Assembly: GCA_947503935.1 (NCBI GenBank)
Contig: CANNFR010000011.1
Location: forward strand, 62,001-126,000
Origin: an uncultured Paracoccaceae bacterium
Lineage (GTDB): Bacteria; Pseudomonadota; Alphaproteobacteria; Rhodobacterales; Rhodobacteraceae
Direction of reading: 5' to 3'
DNA: 64,000 bases
Position numbers and translations under genes: made by a program. Shown here one piece after another: positions 23,338 through 32,530 of this stretch; position 1 is the stretch's first letter, and each line of letters starts with the position of its first letter. Below the pieces are notes generated by a model. The model ran no database searches, was not told where the DNA came from, and saw only the letters and a list, made by a program, of their open reading frames with translations.

Positions 23338-25116
23338 TCAGACGGGCCAGATCATCGGGATCAATAGGCTTGCCGACAATCCTAGCATGATATTCAGCGG
23401 CACGCCCACCCGCAGATAATCGGTGAACCGATAGCCTCCTGGGCCATAGACCAGCATGTTGGTCTGATAGCCGATCGGTGTCGAAAAAGCCGAGGAGGCC
23501 GCGAACATCACCGCCACGACCAGTGCGCGCGGGTCCATACCAAGGGCCAGTCCAAGCTCAATCGCAATGGGGGTGAAGATCACACCGACGGCGTTGTTCG
23601 AGACGAGTTCGGTCAGGGTCGAGGCCAGCGCATAGACGCAAAAGATCACCAGGAAGGTCGGCAGATGCATCAGCATCGGCTCGACCGCGCTGACGATCAG
23701 CCGTGCTGCCCCTGAATGGTCCAGCGCCGCGCCCACCACGAGCATTGAGAAGATCAGCGCCAGCAACCCGCCATCGATGAAAGAGAACGCCTCTTCGGCA
23801 TCGATGCAGCGGGTCAGGAAGATAACGGCGACCGCGATCACCGCGCAGGCCAAAATGGGCGCCACACCGAGGCTGGCCAGCACCACGATGCCCGCCAGCG
23901 CGCCGATGGCGATGGGGGCATGGCCGCGGCGGAACGCCTTGACGCTGGGCTTGGTGATGTCGACCAGATCCATGTCGGCGGCCAGCCGCGCGATATCCTC
24001 AGGCGCGCCCTCCAAAAGCAGCGTGTCGCCCACGACGACCACCAGATCGTCCAACTGGCGCCCGATATTCTGGTTCCGCCGGTGCACCGCCAGCGGGTAC
24101 ACGCCATAGCGCCGACGCAGGCGCATCGACCCCAGGCTGCGGCCGACCATCCGGCAGCCGGGCGAGATCAGCACCTCGACCGTCTCGGTCTGCACCGATG
24201 ACAGCTTGTCGACCATGCGCACGTCTTTCGATTGCTGCAGGCCCAGAAGCTCGGCCATCTCGGTGCGCAGAACCACGCGGTCGCCTGCCTGCAATTGCAC
24301 GGCGGCCAAGTTCCTGCGCAGCGAGGCATCGCCGCGCAGCACGTCGATCAGGCGCACGCCTTCGCGTTTGAAGAGGTCGATCTCGTTGGCCTCCTGCCCG
24401 ATCAGCGAGGATTCTTCGGGCACCGCGACCTCGGTGAAGAATTTCAGTTTACGCCTGTCCGACAGCATCACACCCATCGATTGCCGGTCGGGCAGCAACC
24501 GCCGCCCGATCAGCGCCAGATAGGTCATGCCGATGGCCACCTGCACCAGCCCCAGCGGCATGATCTCGAAGATTGAGAAGGCCTCCAACCCCTTCGACCG
24601 CGCCACGCCGTCAACCAGCAGGTTGGTCGAGGTGCCAATCAATGTCAGCGTGCCACCTAGGATGGCGGCGTAACTCAGCGGGATAAGCAATTTTGACGCG
24701 GAAACCCCCAGTTTCTTCGCCACCTGTATGAAAACCGGGATCATCACCAGTACGACGGGCGTGTTGTTCATGAAAGCCGAGGCCACGGCGACAACGGCGA
24801 ACAGCATTACCATCGTCAGCAAAGGCCGGTCATCGACCCAGCGTTCCGCCGCGCGCGTCAGCCAATCGAGCGCGCCAGTGCGCACCAGCCCGCCCATGAC
24901 CAGAAACATCGCCAGGATCGTCCAGGGGGCAGGGTTCGACAGAACATCCAGCGCGTCATCGTAAGGGACAAGGCCGAAGAGCAGCATGGCCGCCGCGCCG
25001 AAAATCGCCGTCACCTCGGCGGGGTACTTCTCGCGCACGAACATCGCCAGCATCACGCCGACAATCGCCAGGGTGAAAAGGGCCGTGCCGGTCTCGCCAA
25101 GGGGCAGGGTGATCAT
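23338..25116 (-). CDS. SLC13/DASS-family permease with TrkA-C domains
   Basis: This 592-residue transporter has N-terminal and C-terminal hydrophobic halves of about five to six helices each, separated by about 200 soluble residues holding two TrkA-C (RCK-C) domains (near 210-380, with SLIGQEANEIDLFKREGVRLIDVLRGD and MVGRSLGSMRLRRRYGVYPLAVHRRNQNIG). The membrane motifs MNNTPVVLVMIPVF and SNNAVGVIFTPIAIELG match the SNT-type repeats of sodium-coupled dicarboxylate/sulfate transporters. Substrate is probably an anion, perhaps sulfate or an organic acid; it cannot be read from the sequence. The TrkA-C domains suggest ligand control. Confidence 0.88.
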   Translation of the reverse strand: MITLPLGETGTALFTLAIVGVMLAMFVREKYPAEVTAIFGAAAMLLFGLVPYDDALDVLSNPAPWTILAMFLVMGGLVRTGALDWLTRAAERWVDDRPLLTMVMLFAVVAVASAFMNNTPVVLVMIPVFIQVAKKLGVSASKLLIPLSYAAILGGTLTLIGTSTNLLVDGVARSKGLEAFSIFEIMPLGLVQVAIGMTYLALIGRRLLPDRQSMGVMLSDRRKLKFFTEVAVPEESSLIGQEANEIDLFKREGVRLIDVLRGDASLRRNLAAVQLQAGDRVVLRTEMAELLGLQQSKDVRMVDKLSSVQTETVEVLISPGCRMVGRSLGSMRLRRRYGVYPLAVHRRNQNIGRQLDDLVVVVGDTLLLEGAPEDIARLAADMDLVDITKPSVKAFRRGHAPIAIGALAGIVVLASLGVAPILACAVIAVAVIFLTRCIDAEEAFSFIDGGLLALIFSMLVVGAALDHSGAARLIVSAVEPMLMHLPTFLVIFCVYALASTLTELVSNNAVGVIFTPIAIELGLALGMDPRALVVAVMFAASSAFSTPIGYQTNMLVYGPGGYRFTDYLRVGVPLNIMLGLSASLLIPMIWPV

Positions 25117-25146
25117 GGGTGCCGGATACTCCAGGCCAAGCGCTGA

Positions 25147-26070
25147 CTAAACGCCATTACTAGCGTCCTTTGGCGCCACCGCAATGGTCTCGCGCGGGCG
25201 AGGCTGCACCAGAGCCAGCCCGCACATCATCGCGGCCATCGCCAGCCAGACCCAGCCCGAATAGCGTTCGCCCAGGAAAATCATCGCCCAGATCACACCA
25301 AACCCGGTGACGAGGTACGAGACCTGCGCGGCAAAGACCGAACCCGCCCGCCCGATCATCCAGACATAGGTGGCATAGACCAGCGCGTGGATCACTGACG
25401 ATGCGACCAGCGCCTGTTCCGCCGCACCTAGCCCCTTCAGCGGTGAAACCCACTGCCCCGAGGCCAATGCCAGCGGCAATGACAGGCAGGCCCCGATGAT
25501 CGATGCGCCCAACAGGACCTCGATCGGGTCGCATCCCGCCGTGCCCCATTTCGCCACGTAATTCCCCTCGAACGCGTAGAAAAGCGGGGCGATCAGGGCA
25601 ATTGGCAGGAAGGCCAGCATGGCGCGGTCGGGCAGGCTGGCCTCGGGTGCGGCGATCAGCGCGACGCCCACAAGGCCGAGTGTCAGGCCGGCCAGCCGCG
25701 CGCGGCTGAACCGGTCGATCCCCAAAACCAGTGCGATCGGGAAGGCGAACATCGGCACCAAGGCCAGCACGATCGACAGAATACCCGAGGGTAGGTGAAC
25801 CGCAGCGGCATAGGAGGCTGAGTTGGGAAGGACCGTGCCGATCAGTGCGATGATCAGATAAACGACCAATGCCTCGCGGTGCATCGGCAAGCCGCGCCGG
25901 CGGAATGCCATGATGACCCCGAGCAGCACGGCCCCGATCAGCATCTGCCAGAAGATCAGACCCAGAGGCTGATGCCCGGTCGAGACCGCGACCTTGGCCA
26001 GCGGCTGGGTCGCGCCCCAGCCCGCGCCCAGCAGAACCAGAACGCCGACCAGCCATGTCCTGTCGCTCAT
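25147..26070 (-). CDS. DMT-superfamily transporter (EamA domain)
   Basis: This 307-residue membrane protein has ten predicted helices in two EamA repeats (about 1-140 and 155-290). The glycine-rich WGATQPLAKVAV start and WAMIFLGERYSGWVW near the end are typical. Members mostly export metabolites or amino acids; the substrate is unknown. The start overlaps the phosphoesterase stop as ATGA (26067-26070), so the two are coupled. Confidence 0.85.
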   Translation of the reverse strand: MSDRTWLVGVLVLLGAGWGATQPLAKVAVSTGHQPLGLIFWQMLIGAVLLGVIMAFRRRGLPMHREALVVYLIIALIGTVLPNSASYAAAVHLPSGILSIVLALVPMFAFPIALVLGIDRFSRARLAGLTLGLVGVALIAAPEASLPDRAMLAFLPIALIAPLFYAFEGNYVAKWGTAGCDPIEVLLGASIIGACLSLPLALASGQWVSPLKGLGAAEQALVASSVIHALVYATYVWMIGRAGSVFAAQVSYLVTGFGVIWAMIFLGERYSGWVWLAMAAMMCGLALVQPRPRETIAVAPKDASNGV

Positions 26071-26879
26071 GGGGCCGCCTGTGGCAGCAGCCCGCCCTGG
26101 CGCACCATGGCCACCCGGGTCGCGCGGCCGGTCTTGTCGTCGGTCTCAACGAACAGGCCGCTCAGCGTGCCGTCACCGGCGGCCGGGGTGAACCGCTCTT
26201 TCGGCATGCCGGTGATGAAGCGGCGCAGCGGCTCGGCCTTGTCCATCCCGATGACTGAATGATAGTCGCCGCACATGCCCGCATCGGTCAGGTAAGCCGT
26301 GCCGCCCGGCAGGATCATCGCGTCGGCCGTTGGCACATGGGTGTGAGTGCCGACCACCATGCTGGCGCGTCCATCGCACCAATGGCCCATCGCCATCTTC
26401 TCGGACGTGGCCTCGCAATGCATGTCGACCAAAACGGCCTGGGCCTGCCCGCCCAGAGGGTGGGCCTTCAACACCGGCTCGATCGCCGAAAACGGATCGT
26501 CGAATGGGCGTTTCATGAAGACGCGGCCCAGCACCTGGGCCACCAGCACCTTGCGACCGTCTTGCAGCGTGTAAAGGCGAGCACCCTTGCCGGGCGCGGC
26601 CTTGGAGAAGTTGATCGGCCTCAGGATGCGCGGCTCACCGTCTATATGGCCTAGCATGTCCTTTTGGTCGAACGCATGATCGCCCAGCGTCACGCAATCG
26701 GCGCCGGCCTCGAGCAGCAGCTTTGCATGGGCGGGCGACAGGCCTGCGCCGTTGGTCGCGTTCTCGCCATTGACCACCACGAAATTGAGACCCCATTCAG
26801 CGCGGAGCGCTGGCAGGCGTTCAGCCACCGCGCTCCGGCCGGACCGGCCCATCACATCGCCCAGAAAGAGAAGTCTCAT
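26067..26879 (-). CDS. YmdB-family metallophosphoesterase (TIGR00282)
   Basis: This 270-residue binuclear metal phosphoesterase starts at ATG 26879; the frame is open 8 codons further but that end has no family match. Motifs are GDVMGRSGR (near residue 7), NGENATNGAGLS (about 41-52), LGDHAFDQ (about 70) and GTHTHVPTAD with a preceding DMHCEATSEK. In Bacillus the relative YmdB hydrolyses 2',3'- and 3',5'-cyclic nucleotides in vitro and affects biofilm decisions. In this group the gene is commonly near the 5-formyl-THF cyclo-ligase gene, as here. Confidence 0.9.
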   Translation of the reverse strand: MRLLFLGDVMGRSGRSAVAERLPALRAEWGLNFVVVNGENATNGAGLSPAHAKLLLEAGADCVTLGDHAFDQKDMLGHIDGEPRILRPINFSKAAPGKGARLYTLQDGRKVLVAQVLGRVFMKRPFDDPFSAIEPVLKAHPLGGQAQAVLVDMHCEATSEKMAMGHWCDGRASMVVGTHTHVPTADAMILPGGTAYLTDAGMCGDYHSVIGMDKAEPLRRFITGMPKERFTPAAGDGTLSGLFVETDDKTGRATRVAMVRQGGLLPQAAP

Positions 26880-27015
26880 GGGCCAAGTGCTAGGGGGCCG
26901 CATTCAAAAGCGCAAGCCGCCACAGCGCAAACATCGAAACGGGCCCGGCCGGGGCATACTCCCGACCGGGCCCTGGATCAGCGGGGAACGTCAGGCAATC
27001 GCCCCCGCCGATATC

Positions 27016-27654
27016 TCAGCCACCGGCACGGCGTTCGGCGGCCCTGGCGTTTTCGGCCTGGGTCTGGCTGCGGCGCTCTGGCGTGACGCAAACCTTGTCG
27101 CCGGCGAAGGCTTCGCGCCAAACGAACCCGTCCTTGCAGGTGTTCGACCCATAGCGCCCGGTTGGATCGCGCCGGGCCGAGGCTTGGGCATTTTCCTGGG
27201 CGACCATCGCGCGGATCCTGGGTTCGACGCAGACATGATCCGACGGAATCGCCTCGCGCCAGACATAGCCGCGTTTGCAGGTGTCGGGCCCATAGGCAAG
27301 AACCGGGGCGCGGCGTTCGGCGGCCATGGCGTTTTCGGCCTGGGTCTGGCTACGGCGCTCTGGCGTGACGCAAACCTTGTCGCCGGCGAAGGCTTCGCGC
27401 CAGACGAAACCTTCCTTGCATGTGTCCGACCCATAGCGCCCTGTCGGATCGCGCCGGGCCGACGCCTGGGCGTTTTCCTGGGCGACCATTGCGCGGATTC
27501 TGGGCTCGACGCAGACATGGTCCGATGGAATGGCTTCGCGCCAGACATAGCCTTGCGCGCAGGTGTCCGGGCCGTAATCCTGCGCGGCGGCGGGGGTTTG
27601 GGCTGCCATGAAGGCGGCCAGTGAGAGCGCGGAAAGTCCGATAAATCTGATCAT
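27016..27654 (-). CDS. Exported four-repeat protein (C-x-x-G-[FY]-VWREA repeats)
   Basis: From ATG 27654 the product has 212 residues: a Sec signal ending PAAAQ (about residue 24), then four repeats of about 45 residues. Each has YG.DTC..G[FY]VWREA followed by D[HK]VCV.P..R. The repeats alternate between two types: EAIPSDHVCVEPRIRAMVA in repeats 1 and 3, EAFAGDKVCVTPERRSQTQ in 2 and 4. The two A-B pairs are almost identical at DNA level (about 27060-27240 versus 27350-27530), a recent tandem duplication. Each repeat holds two cysteines, probably a disulfide. The unit occurs singly in many bacterial exported proteins; its function is unknown. Confidence 0.8.
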   Translation of the reverse strand: MIRFIGLSALSLAAFMAAQTPAAAQDYGPDTCAQGYVWREAIPSDHVCVEPRIRAMVAQENAQASARRDPTGRYGSDTCKEGFVWREAFAGDKVCVTPERRSQTQAENAMAAERRAPVLAYGPDTCKRGYVWREAIPSDHVCVEPRIRAMVAQENAQASARRDPTGRYGSNTCKDGFVWREAFAGDKVCVTPERRSQTQAENARAAERRAGG

Positions 27655-27774
27655 GAAAATCTCCCGATCCTTCAGTGTAAAAATGACGCTTCGCGCCCTG
27701 GCTTGCCCTTGTGAGTAGGACCTCGCCGCGATCGGGTTCATTTTTTCTACGGGAGGAGCCGCATCAGGCGCGGC

Positions 27775-28329
27775 TCAGACCGGCTGGATGATCTCGGCGT
27801 CTGTCACGATGAGATCGAGCCGCTGATCGGTTGGTTCGGCCGGAATGTGCGAAAGCTCCTGCGCCGCGTAGGCCAGCCCGATTGCCATAACCGGGCCGCG
27901 TTTGCGCAATAGGTCCAGGGTGCGGTCGTAATGGCCCGCGCCGTAGCCAAGCCGATGGCCTGACCGGTCAAAGGCCAAAAGCGGCACGACCAGTGTTTCA
28001 GGCTGAACCTCGGGGCCGTTTGCCGGAACGTTGCATCCGAAATCATCGCGGATCAGAGCCTCTCCGGGTTGCCAGAGTCGGAATGTCAAAGCCGCGTCCC
28101 GGCCATGGGTGACAGGCAGGCAGATCGCCGTGCGTCCGGCCAAGCGCTCCATGACGGGGCTCGGGTCGATCTCGGACCGGATGGGAAGGTAGAACGAGAT
28201 CGCCCTGCCCAACCGAGATGCAAGAAGCCCTTCAAGCGATGCCAGGGCCGGCGCGGGGTCGACCGTGCCATGGGCCTTCGCCCGCGCATCGCGCGCCGCC
28301 GCGCGCAAGGTCGCCTTGGCGCTTGTCAC
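27775..28329 (-). CDS. 5-formyltetrahydrofolate cyclo-ligase
   Basis: This 184-residue ATP-dependent enzyme returns 5-formyl-THF to the active folate pool as 5,10-methenyl-THF. The family signature GYGAGHYDRTLDLL is near residue 125-140, preceded by VVPLLAFDRSGHRLG. The N-terminus starts MTSAKATLRAAARDARA, a common lysine/arginine-rich opening. Its start overlaps the mgtE stop as ATGA (28326-28329), so it is the second gene of a coupled pair. It is the YgfA/Fau homologue. Confidence 0.92.
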   Translation of the reverse strand: MTSAKATLRAAARDARAKAHGTVDPAPALASLEGLLASRLGRAISFYLPIRSEIDPSPVMERLAGRTAICLPVTHGRDAALTFRLWQPGEALIRDDFGCNVPANGPEVQPETLVVPLLAFDRSGHRLGYGAGHYDRTLDLLRKRGPVMAIGLAYAAQELSHIPAEPTDQRLDLIVTDAEIIQPV

Positions 28330-29708
28330 AGCAGCATGCTCGCCGCGAGGCCAAGGAAGGCGAAAAAGCCCACCACATCAGTGACTGTCGTCACGAACGG
28401 TCCCGAGGCCAGCGCCGGGTCGACACCGAACCGATCCAGCACGATGGGGATCACGATGCCCCCCAAAGCGGCCGCGATCAGGGTCAGCACCATGGCGATG
28501 GCAATTACCACCGACAGCATCGGAATGCCGAACCAGACCCCCGCGACGACCGCCATGATCAGGCCGAACCCGAAGCCGTTGATCGCGCCCACCGCGATCT
28601 CGCGCCGGATCACCCGCCACGAGTTGCGCACCGTCAGGTCGCGCGTGGCGATCGAGCGCACCGCGACGGTCATCGACTGCGTGCCCGCATTGCCGCCCAT
28701 CGAGGCGACAATGGGCATCAAAACCGCCAGGGCCACGAACGTCTCGATCGTGTCCGAGAACATGCCGATCACGATCGAGGCGAAGATCGCCGTCAGCAGG
28801 TTCACGAACAGCCAGACAAATCGCAGCTTGGCGGTCTCAAAGACCCGGTCGGACAGGCTTTCATCGCCCACACCGGCCAGGCGCAGGATGTCCTCCTCGT
28901 GCTCCTCGTCCAGAACGGCCATCGCGTCGTCGATGGTGATGACACCCACCAGCCGTTCATCGTCGTCGATCACCGGGGCTGAGATCAGGTGATACTGGTT
29001 GAAGGCGTAAGCGACATCGCCTTCTTCCTCCAGAACGCCGATGGTACGGAAACTGTCTTCCGCGATATCGACCAGCTTGGTCGACCGTTTGGTGGCCAAC
29101 AACTTGCCAAGCGTCACATATCCGGTCGGCCTGTGACGCGGGTCGACCAGGATGACGTGGTAGAATTCATCCGGAAGGGCGTCGCGCGTGCGCAGGAAGT
29201 CGATGGTTTCGCCCACGGTCCAATGCTCGGGCGTGGTCACCACCTCGCGCTGCATCAGGCGGCCGGCGGAGTATTCCGGGTAGGTCAGCGATTGCTCGAT
29301 TGCCGCGCGGTCGGCATCTTCCAGCGCGTCGAGGATCATCTCCTGCTGCGGCGCCTCGAGGTCTTCCAGAAGGTCGACCACATCGTCGCTGTCCAGCTCG
29401 CGGACCGCTTCGGCCAGCACATGGGCCGGCAGATAGTCGATCACCTCTTCGCGGACGGTTTCTTCCAGCTCCGACAGGATCTCGCCATCGATCTCGCCCG
29501 ACCAAAGGTCGATTAGGGCGCGCCGCTCAACCTCGCCGATCTGCTCCAGAATGTCGGCAATATCGGCAGGGTGCAGCGGGTCGAGCAGCCCGGTGACACG
29601 CGCCGCATCGCCTTCGGCGACGGCGGCCAGGACGTCGCTTACCATGCCTGAGTCGAGATCGTAGGCCGTATCCTCGCGCTCTTCGGTCTGGGTCTCGCTA
29701 TCGGCCAT
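28326..29708 (-). CDS. mgtE: Magnesium transporter MgtE
   Basis: This 460-residue magnesium channel has the full MgtE layout: an acidic N-terminal superhelical domain (about 20-145, many Asp and Glu), two CBS domains (about 150-275, with VGVITIDDAMAVLDEEH), a plug helix and five membrane helices from about 300. The pore region holds the conserved MPIVASMGGNAGTQSMTVAVRS, and the last helices GPFVTTVTDVVGFFAFLGLA contain the pore aspartate. It gates magnesium uptake by the state of the cytoplasmic domain. It is the upstream partner of the cyclo-ligase gene. Confidence 0.95.
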   Translation of the reverse strand: MADSETQTEEREDTAYDLDSGMVSDVLAAVAEGDAARVTGLLDPLHPADIADILEQIGEVERRALIDLWSGEIDGEILSELEETVREEVIDYLPAHVLAEAVRELDSDDVVDLLEDLEAPQQEMILDALEDADRAAIEQSLTYPEYSAGRLMQREVVTTPEHWTVGETIDFLRTRDALPDEFYHVILVDPRHRPTGYVTLGKLLATKRSTKLVDIAEDSFRTIGVLEEEGDVAYAFNQYHLISAPVIDDDERLVGVITIDDAMAVLDEEHEEDILRLAGVGDESLSDRVFETAKLRFVWLFVNLLTAIFASIVIGMFSDTIETFVALAVLMPIVASMGGNAGTQSMTVAVRSIATRDLTVRNSWRVIRREIAVGAINGFGFGLIMAVVAGVWFGIPMLSVVIAIAMVLTLIAAALGGIVIPIVLDRFGVDPALASGPFVTTVTDVVGFFAFLGLAASMLL

Positions 29709-29832
29709 CCGGATTACTCCCCTGCATTGCCGGTGACATTAGCGAAACCAATGTGCGGAGCAATGACGAATGACCGGTTTCCTTCGGCCTGACTTGCGCT
29801 ATTCTTAGCGGTTCGCTTTCAAAGGCCGTTTC

Positions 29833-31125
29833 ATGACCGATCAGCGCCTGATTCTGGGTCAGACCATCGAATTCACAGGCGATCCCTTTGAGGTGCCGCC
29901 TGCCGAGGCTGTGCGCCATCAGCGTCATGGGGCGGTTCTGGTTGAGGGCGGTCTTATCGGCGCCGTCGGCATGGCTGACGATCTGCGGGCCACATATCCG
30001 CAAGCCATCGTCGAGGACAGGGGCGATGCGCTGATCTCGCCCGGCTTTGTCGACCCGCATGTGCATTATCCGCAGACCGCGATGATCGCAAGCTGGGGCA
30101 AGCGGCTGATCGACTGGCTGAACACCTACACCTTTCCCGAAGAGATGCGCTTTGACGATCCGGCTTACGCGGCCGAGATCGCCGCGCGCTATTTCGATCT
30201 GACGCTGGCCAACGGCACCACGACCGTTTCGACATTCGCCACCAGCCATCCCGCCAGCGTGACGGCCTTTTTCGCCGAGGCAAAGGCGCGGGGCCTGCGT
30301 GCCTATGGCGGCAAGACCTGCATGGATCGCAACGCTCCCGACCCGCTGCTGGATACGGTCCAGTCAGCTTATGATGACAGCAAGGCGTTGCTGGAGACAT
30401 GGCACGGGGCAGGGCGGCTGTCATACGTCATCACGCCGCGCTTTTCGCCGACCTCGACGCGCGACCAGCTGGCCGCGCTCGGCGCGCTTTGGGCCGAGTA
30501 TCCAGATTGCCTGATGCAGACCCATCTGGCCGAGCAGGCCGACGAGGTCGCCTGGGTTGCCAGCCTTTTCCCCGAAGCGCGCGATTATCTCGATACCTAT
30601 GAGGCGGCGGGTCTTCTGGGCGCCAAGGGGCTCTATGGCCATGCGATCCACCTGAAATCGCGTGAGCGTGCCCGCTTGGCCGAGGCGGGAGCCGCGCTGA
30701 TCCATTGCCCGACCTCAAACACCTTCATCGGGTCGGGCCTCTTCGATATGGGGGGCCTGAAGGCCGAGGGGCAGCGCGTGGGGCTGGCCACCGATACCGG
30801 CGGCGGGTCGTCGTTTTCGATGCTGCGCACCATGGCCGCGGCCTATGAGATCGGCCAGCTCAGCGGCACGCCGCTGCACCCTGCCCAGCTCTGGTGGCTG
30901 GCGACGGCGGGGTCCGCCGAAGCGCTGGGCGCGGGCCACCAGATTGGCACATTGGCCAAGGGGATTGAGGCTGATCTGATCGCTGTCGACCTGGCCTCCA
31001 CCCCTGCCATTGCGCAAAGCGCCGCCCGGGCCGAGGATATCTGGCAGGCGATCTTTCCCACCATCATGATGGGGGACGATCGCGCCATCGAGGCGGTCTG
31101 GATCGCGGGCGAAAAGAGGCTTTAG
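29833..31125 (+). CDS. guaD: Guanine deaminase
   Basis: This 430-residue amidohydrolase converts guanine to xanthine in purine salvage. Zinc and substrate motifs are PGFVDPHVHYPQT (70-82; HVH 76-78), THLAEQADEV (about 233), GHAIHL, HCPTSNTFIGSG and ATDTGGGSSFSML; these are the hallmarks of GuaD rather than of general amidohydrolases. It is divergent from mgtE across 124 bases and tail-to-tail overlapping by 4 bases (31122-31125) with the TetR gene. No xanthine dehydrogenase genes are next to it in the window. Confidence 0.94.
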   Translation: MTDQRLILGQTIEFTGDPFEVPPAEAVRHQRHGAVLVEGGLIGAVGMADDLRATYPQAIVEDRGDALISPGFVDPHVHYPQTAMIASWGKRLIDWLNTYTFPEEMRFDDPAYAAEIAARYFDLTLANGTTTVSTFATSHPASVTAFFAEAKARGLRAYGGKTCMDRNAPDPLLDTVQSAYDDSKALLETWHGAGRLSYVITPRFSPTSTRDQLAALGALWAEYPDCLMQTHLAEQADEVAWVASLFPEARDYLDTYEAAGLLGAKGLYGHAIHLKSRERARLAEAGAALIHCPTSNTFIGSGLFDMGGLKAEGQRVGLATDTGGGSSFSMLRTMAAAYEIGQLSGTPLHPAQLWWLATAGSAEALGAGHQIGTLAKGIEADLIAVDLASTPAIAQSAARAEDIWQAIFPTIMMGDDRAIEAVWIAGEKRL

Positions 31126-31709
31126 CCCGCCTTCATCCCCGCCACCATCTGCTGGACAAAGGTCGAGATTTCGGTGGACAGTTCATGGGGTTTCGCGGCC
31201 GCGAAGCGGTCCTCCAAGGATAGGCGTACGATCCCGTGAACGGCTGAAAACAAGGTCCGTGCCCTCAGGGCGAGGCCATCGGGCGTCATGTTGGGCTGCA
31301 ACTGATGCAGCGGGCCCATGATGTACCGGATCAGCACCTCGTGTTCGGCATGATGCCAATCGGGGATCTCGCGGCTGACCATGTTGTGGTCAAACAACGC
31401 AAACCAAAGGTTCCGATTCTGCATCGCGAAATCCATATAGGCCAGGGCCAGCGCCTCTAACCTGGCCTCGGGCGTGCTTTGTCCGGCCGCAGCCACCTCC
31501 AGCGCCGCGCCCAACCGCGCCAATGTGCGCGAGCTGACCGTCAGGATCAGCATGTCCAAATCCTCATAGGCCGTATAAAGCCCACCCAGCGCACAACCTG
31601 CATCGGCGGTCACATCGCGTGCGCGCAATCCCGTCAGCCCCTGCTTGGCAATCCGCGCCTCCGCCGCATCCAACAGCCGTTTCTTCAGGTGTTCCCGCTT
31701 GTTGCTCAT
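31122..31709 (-). CDS. TetR/AcrR-family regulator of the pspA-yiaAB unit
   Basis: This 195-residue repressor-type protein begins at ATG 31709 (after GAAAGGTGAAAAG); an in-frame ATG 21 bases upstream lies inside an operator and is less likely. The N-terminal HTH is KKRLLDAAEARIAKQGLTGLRARDVTADAGCALGGLYTAYEDLDML, about residues 9-55. The C-terminal ligand domain contains FALFDHNMVSREIPDW. It is divergent from pspA with three identical palindromes between them, so it most likely represses itself and pspA-yiaAB. The inducing signal is unknown. Confidence 0.88.
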   Translation of the reverse strand: MSNKREHLKKRLLDAAEARIAKQGLTGLRARDVTADAGCALGGLYTAYEDLDMLILTVSSRTLARLGAALEVAAAGQSTPEARLEALALAYMDFAMQNRNLWFALFDHNMVSREIPDWHHAEHEVLIRYIMGPLHQLQPNMTPDGLALRARTLFSAVHGIVRLSLEDRFAAAKPHELSTEISTFVQQMVAGMKAG

Positions 31710-31723
31710 CTTTTCACCTTTCT

Positions 31724-31793
31724 TGAACATCGTTCATAAAAGTCCTTGAACGGCGTTCAGAATCATGTATATCACCTTCATGAACAACGTTCA
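31724..31793. promoter_or_regulatory. Three TGAAC-N3-GTTCA operators and pspA promoter
   Basis: The divergent region holds three copies of the exact palindrome TGAAC-N3-GTTCA at 31724-31736, 31747-31759 and 31781-31793 (centre spacers ATC, GGC and AAC). A likely pspA promoter is TTGAAC (31746-31751) and TATATC (31768-31773), 16 bases apart, so the second operator covers the -35 and the third the start-point region. The first overlaps the leader of the TetR gene. This is the arrangement expected for simple repression of both directions by TetR; direct binding is inference. Confidence 0.82.
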
Positions 31794-31810
31794 TAAACCT
31801 GGAGAGCCCA

Positions 31811-32497
31811 ATGTTCAAACAGATATTCACCCTCGCGCGGGGCCGCAACTTTGAGGCGGCCCAAGCCCTGACCGACCGGCACGCGCTGCCGCTTCTGCGC
31901 CAGCAGATCCGCGAGGGCGCAGCGGCGGTTGAGGCGTCGCGCCGGGCCGTTGCCGTCGCCATGGCCCAGAACGAACAGGAGAAAACCCAGCACAAACGCC
32001 TGCTTGACCAATTGGCCGAGCTTGAGGGCCGGGCGCTGGCCGCCCTCGAGAACGATCGCGAGGATCTGGCGCATGAGGCGGCCGACACCATCGCCCATCT
32101 TGAGGCCGAGCGTGACGCCTCTGCCGCCGCGCAAGCGCGGTTCGAGACGGAAATCGCCCGCCTGCGCACCGTCCTGCGCGAGGCCGAAACCCGGCTGAGG
32201 GCGCTGCAGCGTGGTCAGCGCCTGGCCGTGGCCACCCACAAGACGCAGACCCTGCAACAGGTCGTGCCCGACACGGGGCTGGCCACCCTGCGCGACGCCG
32301 AGGCCACGCTTGCGCGCCTGCAATCGCGCCAGGCCGAGCTTGACGCGACCGCCCAGGCCATGGCGCAGCTTCGCGCGACCGACACGGCCGAAACGATCCG
32401 CGAAAAGCTGGCGGATGCGGGCTGTGGCGCGCCGATCAAGACAACCGCCGAACAAGTGCTCGACCGGCTGAAGGCCCGTCAGGCCAAAATCAAGTAA
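31811..32497 (+). CDS. pspA: PspA/IM30-family membrane-stress protein
   Basis: This 228-residue, almost wholly helical protein belongs to the PspA/IM30/Vipp1 family, peripheral membrane proteins that form ring or rod oligomers and protect the inner membrane. The start MFKQIFTLARGRNFEAAQALTDRHALPLLRQQIREG is the amphipathic helix region, with a long coiled coil to about 160. It has a GGAGAG ribosome site. It heads the unit with YiaAB and is controlled by the divergent TetR gene rather than by PspF. No pspB or pspC is visible. It is shorter in conserved signatures than E. coli PspA, but the overall helix pattern is the same. Confidence 0.85.
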   Translation: MFKQIFTLARGRNFEAAQALTDRHALPLLRQQIREGAAAVEASRRAVAVAMAQNEQEKTQHKRLLDQLAELEGRALAALENDREDLAHEAADTIAHLEAERDASAAAQARFETEIARLRTVLREAETRLRALQRGQRLAVATHKTQTLQQVVPDTGLATLRDAEATLARLQSRQAELDATAQAMAQLRATDTAETIREKLADAGCGAPIKTTAEQVLDRLKARQAKIK

Positions 32498-32530
32498 CCC
32501 ACCCCAGACCACCCGATAAGGAGACCAAAA

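Noticed and set aside
27756-27776. 7-bp hairpin at the end of the 5-formyl-THF cyclo-ligase gene
   Set aside because: On the minus strand it is followed by an A-rich, not T-rich, stretch, so it does not look like a terminator.
28330-29832. Magnesium or other riboswitch upstream of mgtE
   Set aside because: The 124-base gap between mgtE and guaD shows no conserved riboswitch core that I recognise.
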